Of a stretch of DNA of 5,254 nucleotides, positions 1 to 5,254 are shown piece by piece. This DNA comes from Rhodospirillaceae bacterium (GTDB lineage: Bacteria; Pseudomonadota; Alphaproteobacteria; Dongiales; Dongiaceae). Under the pieces are notes generated by a model, which saw only the letters and a program-made list of their open reading frames with translations, did not search any database and was not told the DNA's origin. Numbering within the stretch: the stretch's first letter is position 1; every line of letters begins with the position of its first letter. The stretch covers positions 1 through 5,254 of the forward strand of contig JAEUKU010000396.1 in assembly GCA_016794075.1 (NCBI GenBank), read 5' to 3'. A program made the position numbers and the translations under genes.

Positions 1-816
1 GATGTCGTCGGCGATGCTCTCGGCAAAGGCGCGATGCCTGGCCTCGTTGCCCTCATAGGTCACGGTCACCGTCGGGCCGACCTCGCGGATGTCGGCATTG
101 CCGAAGCCGGCATTGACGCTGACGGCGAAGACGCCGGGCTCCTTCTCGTAGGCGATGGCCCTGGCGATGCGGTCGATCATCGGGCCGACATCGGTGCGGC
201 CGCCATTGATCTCGTCCAGCATCGGGCGATGGGCGCGCAGCGTGCGCGGGTGGATCTCGCCCTTCATCGTGCGCTGCAGGATGTCACCCGCCTGCCGCCC
301 GCGCTCGCGCATGTCGATGTGCGGATAGGTTTTGTAGGAGAGCACGATCTGGGCCAGTTCGCACATCTTCGGCGTGATGTTGCCGTGCAGGTCGAGGGTG
401 ATGGCGATGGGCAGGTCCGGTCCGACCACCTTGCGCAGCCGCTCCAGCAGCTCGCCTTCGCCGTCCTCGCAGAACTCGGTGACCATGGCGCCGTGCAGGT
501 TGAGCAGGATGCCGTCGAGCTTCGCTTTGTGCTCGGCGGCCGCGGCGACGATGGCGCCACCCAGGCGGTCGAAGGCGTCGCGCGTCACCACACCGGCCGG
601 CTCGGCCGAGGCGCTCAGGACATGAATCTGCGTCCAGCCGTATTTCTTCGCACAGTCGCAATATCCGGCGAGCTCAGTGTTGGCGTCCCCGCGCTCCTTG
701 ATCGCGTCCGCGCCGAAGAAGCCGTAGCGCTCCATGAAGGCTTTGTAGTCGGTGCGGTGCTTATTGAAGGTATTGGTCTCATGGGAGAACTCGGCGGTCA
801 GCACGGTAAAGGTCAT
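1..816 (-). CDS. M81 family metallopeptidase (MlrC-like), N-terminal part, cut by the window edge
   Basis: The frame is open from an ATG at 816-814 down to base 1, giving 272 residues. The family is usually near 490-500 residues, so most of the N-terminal M81 domain (DUF1485) is here and the MlrC C-terminal domain lies outside. Visible family motifs are SHETNTF (11-17), LNLHGAM (105-111), TLDLHGN (140-146) and TYPHID (163-168). Candidate metal ligands are E13, D142, H144 and H166, matching the Glu / Asp-x-His / His set discussed for MlrC. There is no signal peptide, so the enzyme should be cytoplasmic. MlrC itself cleaves linearised microcystin, but most family members have unknown substrates and microcystin is not implied here. 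The gene starts 18 bp after the dppF stop and is probably the last or a late gene of the transporter operon, so it likely hydrolyses an amide or peptide bond in the imported ligand. The family is secure; the substrate is unknown. Confidence 0.93.
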   Translation of the reverse strand, partial: MTFTVLTAEFSHETNTFNKHRTDYKAFMERYGFFGADAIKERGDANTELAGYCDCAKKYGWTQIHVLSASAEPAGVVTRDAFDRLGGAIVAAAAEHKAKLDGILLNLHGAMVTEFCEDGEGELLERLRKVVGPDLPIAITLDLHGNITPKMCELAQIVLSYKTYPHIDMRERGRQAGDILQRTMKGEIHPRTLRAHRPMLDEINGGRTDVGPMIDRIARAIAYEKEPGVFAVSVNAGFGNADIREVGPTVTVTYEGNEARHRAFAESIADDI

Positions 817-823
817 GATTGGG

Positions 824-827
824 TCCC
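824..827 (-). promoter_or_regulatory. weak ribosome binding site of the M81 gene
   Basis: On the minus strand a short GGGA lies 7 nt before the ATG at 816, inside the 18-bp gap after the dppF stop. It is weaker than the sites of the upstream transporter genes. Translation may therefore depend partly on ribosomes finishing dppF. The start is supported by protein similarity, because SHETNTF normally lies about ten residues from the N-terminus in this family. Confidence 0.4.
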
Positions 828-834
828 GGTTGGA

Positions 835-1801
<967 letters not shown>

Positions 1802-1809
<8 letters not shown>

Positions 1810-2773
1810 TGGCCACCTCTCGCGTCTCGGCGAAATGGCAGGCGACCTCCGCGCCCGATGGCAAGTGCTCGAGCGGCGGGACCGTCGCCGCACAAGGCGC
1901 GCCGGCCCGGTCGCAACGCGGATGGAAGCGGCAACCGGCGGGATAGTTGGCGACGCTCGGCACCGAGCCCGGAATGCCGGCGAGGCTGCCCGGGGCCATG
2001 CCGTCGCGCGGGATGCAGCGGATCAGCGCCTGGGTATACGGGTGCCGGGGCGCGGCGAAGATCGCCTGCACGCCGTGGCTCTCCGCCACCCGGCCGGCAT
2101 AGAGCACGACCACGCGGTCGCAGGCCTGCGCCACCACGCCCATGTCGTGGGTGATGAGGATGAGCGCCACGCCGCGATCGCGCACCAGCTCGACCAGCAG
2201 CTGGACGATCTGCGCCTGGATCGTGACGTCGAGCGCCGTGGTCGGCTCGTCGGCGATGATCAGGTCCGGATCGGCGGCCAGCGCCATGGCGATGACGATG
2301 CGCTGCTTCATGCCGCCTGACAATTGATGCGGATAGTGGTGATAGACCGTGGCCGCCGAGGGTAGGCGCAGACGCTCCATCAGCGCGATGCTGCGCGCCT
2401 GAGCGGCCTTCGCATCGAGACCGAGATGCAGGCGCGACACCTGGTCGATCTGCGCGCCGACGCGCATGACGGGGTCAAGCGAAGTCATCGGGTTCTGGGT
2501 GATGAAGGCGATGCGCCGCCCGCGCAGGCGGCGGAAATCGGGCTCCGGCAAGGTGGTGAGCTCGGTGCCGTCGAAGCGGATCGAGCCGCGCGCGACACGG
2601 CCGCCGATCAACGGCAGCAGACCCATGACGGTCAGCGCGGTCAGCGACTTGCCGGACCCGGATTCGCCGACGATGCCGAGAATCTCGCCCTTGTCGACGG
2701 CGAAGCCAATGCCGTCCAGCGGCTTGATGCCGGCGATATCGATCGACAGATCGCGCACCGCGAGCAGCGCCAT
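1802..2773 (-). CDS. dppD: peptide-type ABC transporter ATP-binding protein, DppD/OppD type
   Basis: This 323-residue protein is the second ATPase of the importer and should pair with the DppF-type subunit under the DppB/DppC channel. Motifs are Walker A GESGSGKS (36-43), Q-loop Q93 in ITQNPMTSLD, signature LSGGM (151-155), Walker B LIIADEP (171-177) and H-loop H209. LSGGM and ADEPTTALDVTIQAQI are typical of the DppD branch. The C-terminal domain has RHPYT (243-247) and cysteines C281, C287, C294 and C312, spaced exactly as in the partner ATPase. Two oddities are visible. The stretch before Walker A is about six residues shorter than in E. coli DppD (compared from memory) and has no clear A-loop aromatic. 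The residue before the Q-loop glutamine is Thr instead of the usual Phe. The start lies 4 bp after the dppC stop and has a strong Shine-Dalgarno. Confidence 0.95.
1813..1820 (-). promoter_or_regulatory. ribosome binding site that fixes the dppF start
   Basis: On the minus strand AGAGGTGG lies inside the end of dppD, with its AGAGG core 6 nt before the ATG at 1809. This favours 1809 over the upstream in-frame ATG at 1893, which would add 28 arginine-rich residues that look like antisense-phase or out-of-frame dppD sequence rather than protein. Confidence 0.7.
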
Positions 2774-2777
2774 GCTC

Positions 2778-3659
2778 TCAGCCCTCCCGCAATCTGGCGC
2801 GGATGTCGAGGGCGCGGATCAGCGCGTCGCCGAACAGATTGATGGCGATGACCGTGACGGCGACGACCAGGCCGGGAAAGATGATGATCCACGGCGCCTT
2901 GAAGATGAGGGCGCTGCCGCTGCTCATCATCGCGCCCCAACTTGGCACCGGCGGCTGGGCGCCGAGGCCGAAGAATCCCAGCGTCGCCTCCAGGATGATG
3001 GCGTCGCCGGTTGCCAGCATGCCGCAGACGATGACCGGCGCCAGCGCGTTCGGCATCAGATGGCGGAACACGATATGGCCGTGGCTGGCGCCGAGGTTGA
3101 TGGTGGCCTCGACATAGGTCTCGCCCTTGAGGCTCAGGATCTGCGCGCGGGTCAGGCGGGTGAACTGCGCCAGATAGGCAATGCCGATCGCGAACATGGT
3201 GCTGTGCAGCCCCGGTCCGATGATGGCGACCAGGATGAGCGCCAGCAGGATCTCCGGGAACGACCAGGACAGGTCGACGATGGTGGTGACGGCGCGGTCG
3301 AACAGGCCGCCGAAATAGCCGGCGGCCGCCCCCAGTGCCATGCCGACGAAGACGGAGACGCTGATCGCCGTGACGCTGACCGAGAGCGAGGTGCGCGCGC
3401 CATAGATGATGCGGGAGAGCACGTCGCGGCCGAATTCGTCGGTGCCGAGCCAGTTGGCGAGGCTCGGTGCTTGCGAGGCGATCTTCAGGTTCTGCGCATC
3501 ATACGGATAGGGCGCGATCCAGGGCGCGAACAGCGCCAGCAGGACCAACAGGATGAGATAGGCGCCGGCGATGCCGCCCTTGGGCGTCAGCATCACCTTG
3601 GCGGCGACGCTGCGGCGGAAGTCGGCGCGTCGCGCTGTGATCGCAGTGTCGGCGCTCAT
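2778..3659 (-). CDS. dppC: peptide-type ABC transporter permease, DppC/OppC type
   Basis: This 293-residue inner-membrane protein forms half of the import channel. The N-terminal region (about 16-70) is the OppC_N type: a basic cytoplasmic tail, a first membrane helix at about 29-50, then a periplasmic stretch ending in LGTDEFGRDVLSR (71-83), a hallmark of DppC/OppC/NikC proteins. Further hydrophobic segments lie at about 92-115, 123-149, 151-167, 205-226 and 257-279, giving six helices. The cytoplasmic EAA loop that docks on the ATPases is at about 182-204, with YVEATINLG and the conserved G190, followed by HLMPNALAP. Length is normal for the family (about 280-300). The start overlaps the dppB stop as ATGA (3656-3659), and GGAG lies 9 nt before the ATG. 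I see nothing broken. The family is certain; the ligand is not shown by this subunit. Confidence 0.96.
   Translation of the reverse strand: MSADTAITARRADFRRSVAAKVMLTPKGGIAGAYLILLVLLALFAPWIAPYPYDAQNLKIASQAPSLANWLGTDEFGRDVLSRIIYGARTSLSVSVTAISVSVFVGMALGAAAGYFGGLFDRAVTTIVDLSWSFPEILLALILVAIIGPGLHSTMFAIGIAYLAQFTRLTRAQILSLKGETYVEATINLGASHGHIVFRHLMPNALAPVIVCGMLATGDAIILEATLGFFGLGAQPPVPSWGAMMSSGSALIFKAPWIIIFPGLVVAVTVIAINLFGDALIRALDIRARLREG
2783..2788 (-). promoter_or_regulatory. ribosome binding site of dppD
   Basis: GGGAGG on the minus strand lies within the last codons of dppC, 9 nt before the ATG at 2773. It supports that start and couples dppD translation to the end of dppC. Confidence 0.65.
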
Positions 3660-4582
3660 TGCAGCGCGCTCCGCACCCGCGGGTCCATCGCCGCCTGGGC
3701 CAGGTCGCCGATCAGGGTTCCGAGCATCACCGCCATGGCCAGCATCAGCAGGCAGGCCTGCACCACGGGGTAGTCGTGCTGGTTGAGCCCGCGAATCAGC
3801 AGGGTGCCGAGGCCGGGTCGGGCGAAGACGAACTCGACGGTGACCGCGCCGCCCAGGATCCAGCCGATCCGCAGGCCGAGGATGGTGACGACCGGCATCA
3901 GGGCGTGGCGCAAGACGTGGCGCAGCTGGATGCGCAAAGCCGGCAGGCCCTTGGCATGCAGCAGCAGGACGAAATCCTTCTGCGCGGTTTCCAGCATGGC
4001 GGTGCGGGTGACGCGCGCAACCAAGGCGGTGCCGCCGAGGCCGATGGTCAGAACCGGCAGCACCAGCGCGGTCCAGTTGCGCGCACCGGAGACCGGGAAC
4101 CAGCCCAGCTGCACCGCGAAAATCAGGATCAGGAGCAGCCCGAGCCAGAAGGAGGGCAGGGTCGAGCCGAACAGGATGCCGGCCATGATGCCCTGGTCGA
4201 TCCGCGTCTCCTTGTAGATCGCGGCGACCAGGCCGGCGAGAATCCCGAAGACGGAGGAGAACAGCAGCGCGAGGCCACCGAGCGCCAGGGAATATGGCAG
4301 GCTCTGGGCGACCAGGTCGGCGACCGGCCGGCGCAGCACGATGGCGGTGCCGAGATCGCCCTGGAGCAGCCGCCCCAGCCAGAGGAAATACTGCTCGAGC
4401 AGCGGCTTATCCAGCCCGTAGCGGGCGGCGATGGCCTGTTTCTGCTCAGGGGAAGAGCCGATGCGGGCGAGGCTGTCCAGCGGATCGCCCGGCACCAGAT
4501 GGATGATAAGGAAGACGATTGCCGAAATGGCGAAGAAGACCGGGACGAGCAGCAACAGCCGCCGCAGCGCGTAGCTCAGCAT
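3656..4582 (-). CDS. dppB: peptide-type ABC transporter permease, DppB/OppB type
   Basis: This 308-residue inner-membrane protein is the other channel half. It begins MLSYALRRLL, typical of DppB, with a first helix at about 9-30 ending in HLVPGDP (28-34). A large periplasmic region follows, with RYGLDKPLLEQY (54-65) and GDLGTA (75-80). Further hydrophobic segments lie at about 97-122, 131-158, 171-190, 229-253 and 273-294. The ATPase-docking loop is at about 202-231, with KDFVLLLHAKGL and the conserved G212. The C-terminus carries the family DPRVR (300-304). Length is normal (about 300-340). It follows the binding-protein gene by 26 bp, with no room for a promoter and no evident stem-loop, and its stop overlaps the dppC start as ATGA, so it sits mid-operon. 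Related nickel and glutathione permeases share these motifs, so the substrate cannot be assigned. Confidence 0.96.
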   Translation of the reverse strand: MLSYALRRLLLLVPVFFAISAIVFLIIHLVPGDPLDSLARIGSSPEQKQAIAARYGLDKPLLEQYFLWLGRLLQGDLGTAIVLRRPVADLVAQSLPYSLALGGLALLFSSVFGILAGLVAAIYKETRIDQGIMAGILFGSTLPSFWLGLLLILIFAVQLGWFPVSGARNWTALVLPVLTIGLGGTALVARVTRTAMLETAQKDFVLLLHAKGLPALRIQLRHVLRHALMPVVTILGLRIGWILGGAVTVEFVFARPGLGTLLIRGLNQHDYPVVQACLLMLAMAVMLGTLIGDLAQAAMDPRVRSALQ

Positions 4583-4591
4583 CCCGGTCTT

Positions 4592-4599
4592 CTCCCCTC
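4592..4599 (-). promoter_or_regulatory. ribosome binding site of dppB
   Basis: GAGGGGAG on the minus strand, 9 nt before the ATG at 4582, lies in the 26-bp gap after the binding-protein stop codon. It is a strong purine-rich site and confirms the dppB start. Confidence 0.7.
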
Positions 4600-4608
4600 A
4601 GGCCCTGC

Positions 4609-5254
4609 CTACTCGACGACTTCCATGTCGAGGATGGAGATCGCTTCCATCTGCGTGGCCCGGATCTTCTCGGGCAGCTTCAAGCGGTCCTTGTTGTAGC
4701 CGAGGTTCTGCACCGGCTGATAGATCGGCGCGAAGGGGAACTGCGACAGGACGTATTCGTGATACGCCTTGAAGTTCGCAATGCGCTCCTCCAGTGTCTT
4801 CGAGCCGGTCATCGCCTTGACGTTCAGCTCCTCGGCCTTGGGGTCGTTCCACATCGACACGTTGGGATAGCCGAGGCGCTGGCCGCTGAAGAACCAGTCG
4901 ATGATGTCGGCGTTGTTCCAGCTGTAGGACCGGACCGCCAGCTGGTGCTCGTTCTTCTTGTACTGGTCGCGGATGGCGGAGGAATCGAACACGGTAATCT
5001 CCGCATCCATGCCGACCGCCTTCAGCTGCGCCTGCACCGCCTCGGTCAGCCGCTTGAACTCGGTGTCGCTCTGAGTCCAGAGCTTGACCTTCAGCTTCTG
5101 GCCGTCCTTCTCGCGGATGCCGTCGGCGCCCAGCTTCCAGCCCGCCTCGTCAAAGACGGCGGCCGATTTCGCCGGGTCGTAGCTGATGTTGTACTGCGGA
5201 TCGACCTGGGATTCCGGCAGGGCGGAGATGAGGAAATTGTGGGCTTCCGCGCCG
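4609..5254 (-). CDS. ABC transporter solute-binding protein, family 5 (peptide/nickel type), C-terminal part
   Basis: The frame is open from the TAG at 4611-4609 to the right edge, giving 214 residues. The family is usually 500-550, so the signal peptide and first lobe are outside. The fragment fits the C-terminal part of SBP_bac_5 proteins. YDPAKSAAVFDEAGW (about 25-39) followed by DGIREKDGQKL is the well-known YDPxKAxxLLxEAGW segment that precedes the second-lobe beta strands. LTEAVQAQLKAVGMDAEI (69-86) is the usual helix and strand after it. PFAPIYQPVQ (173-182) matches the conserved strand near the C-terminus. The protein would act in the periplasm, delivering ligand to DppB/DppC. The region near W112 departs from the common W-x-x-D peptide-binding signature (W-N-N-A-D here), so the ligand class is uncertain. 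The GTG at 5037 is an internal codon, not a start. As first visible gene of the operon it should lie nearest the promoter. Confidence 0.93.
   Translation of the reverse strand, partial: GAEAHNFLISALPESQVDPQYNISYDPAKSAAVFDEAGWKLGADGIREKDGQKLKVKLWTQSDTEFKRLTEAVQAQLKAVGMDAEITVFDSSAIRDQYKKNEHQLAVRSYSWNNADIIDWFFSGQRLGYPNVSMWNDPKAEELNVKAMTGSKTLEERIANFKAYHEYVLSQFPFAPIYQPVQNLGYNKDRLKLPEKIRATQMEAISILDMEVVE

Noticed and set aside
1..816. Microcystin degradation (mlr) cluster.
   Set aside because: Resemblance to MlrC is at family level only. No MlrA, MlrB or MlrD homologue is in the window, and the neighbour is a Dpp-type ABC importer rather than an mlrD-type permease.
1810..1893. Longer dppF starting at the ATG at 1893.
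   Set aside because: It would add 28 Arg/Ser-rich residues lying in dppD coding sequence, while ATG 1809 has a well-placed AGAGGTGG and gives the normal family N-terminus.
2466..3773. A 435-codon plus-strand open frame opposite dppC, plus a 346-codon one at 3659-4699 opposite dppB and a 266-codon one at 1520-2320 opposite dppD and part of dppF.
   Set aside because: The first two are in the codon-aligned antisense phase of dppC and dppB, and the third is codon-aligned with dppD. Their composition is Asp/Gln/Arg-rich or Arg/Ser-rich with no recognisable domain. They are by-products of membrane-protein and high-GC codon use.
4583..4608. Possible stem-loop between the binding-protein gene and dppB that would raise binding-protein expression, as in many such operons.
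   Set aside because: The 26-bp gap holds only a purine-rich ribosome binding site. I find no inverted repeat long enough for a stable hairpin and no U-run.
4609..5037. A separate short 142-residue protein starting at GTG 5037.
   Set aside because: The same frame continues open to the window edge and encodes the conserved YDPAK...EAGW segment of the binding protein, so the GTG is an internal valine codon.

Overview
The window carries one tightly packed gene cluster, entirely on the minus strand. It is a peptide-type (Dpp/Opp family) ABC importer followed by a metallohydrolase of the M81/MlrC family. In transcription order (right to left) the genes are: the C-terminal part of a family-5 solute-binding protein (4609-5254, cut by the right edge), two permeases of DppB and DppC type (3656-4582 and 2778-3659), two ATPases of DppD and DppF type (1802-2773 and 835-1809), and the N-terminal 272 residues of an M81 metallopeptidase (1-816, cut by the left edge).

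Organism: GC is high (about two thirds by eye), third codon positions are strongly G/C, and the genes have plain Shine-Dalgarno sites. The gene order SBP-B-C-D-F-M81 fits a proteobacterium. An alphaproteobacterium (Hyphomicrobiales/Rhodospirillales type) is my best guess, with a betaproteobacterium possible. This is inference, because no taxonomic marker gene is present.

Layout: the genes are separated by 26 bp (SBP/B), an ATGA overlap (B/C), 4 bp (C/D), an 8-bp overlap (D/F) and 18 bp (F/M81). No gap could hold a promoter plus leader or a terminator, so all six genes are probably one transcript. Its promoter lies beyond the right edge and its end beyond the left edge. No stretch over 300 bases lacks a gene. 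I see no RNA genes, mobile elements, CRISPR arrays or attachment sites.

How it works: the binding protein captures the ligand in the periplasm. DppB and DppC form the membrane channel. DppD and DppF power import, and both carry a four-cysteine C-terminal motif of the kind that binds a [4Fe-4S] cluster. The M81 enzyme probably hydrolyses the imported compound in the cytoplasm. The substrate cannot be read from sequence. The binding protein does not show the usual W-x-x-D peptide-binding signature in the expected register, so the ligand may not be an ordinary free-amino dipeptide. Overall this is a recognisable catabolic import operon, not an obviously new system. The most open question is what the transporter and M81 pair acts on.
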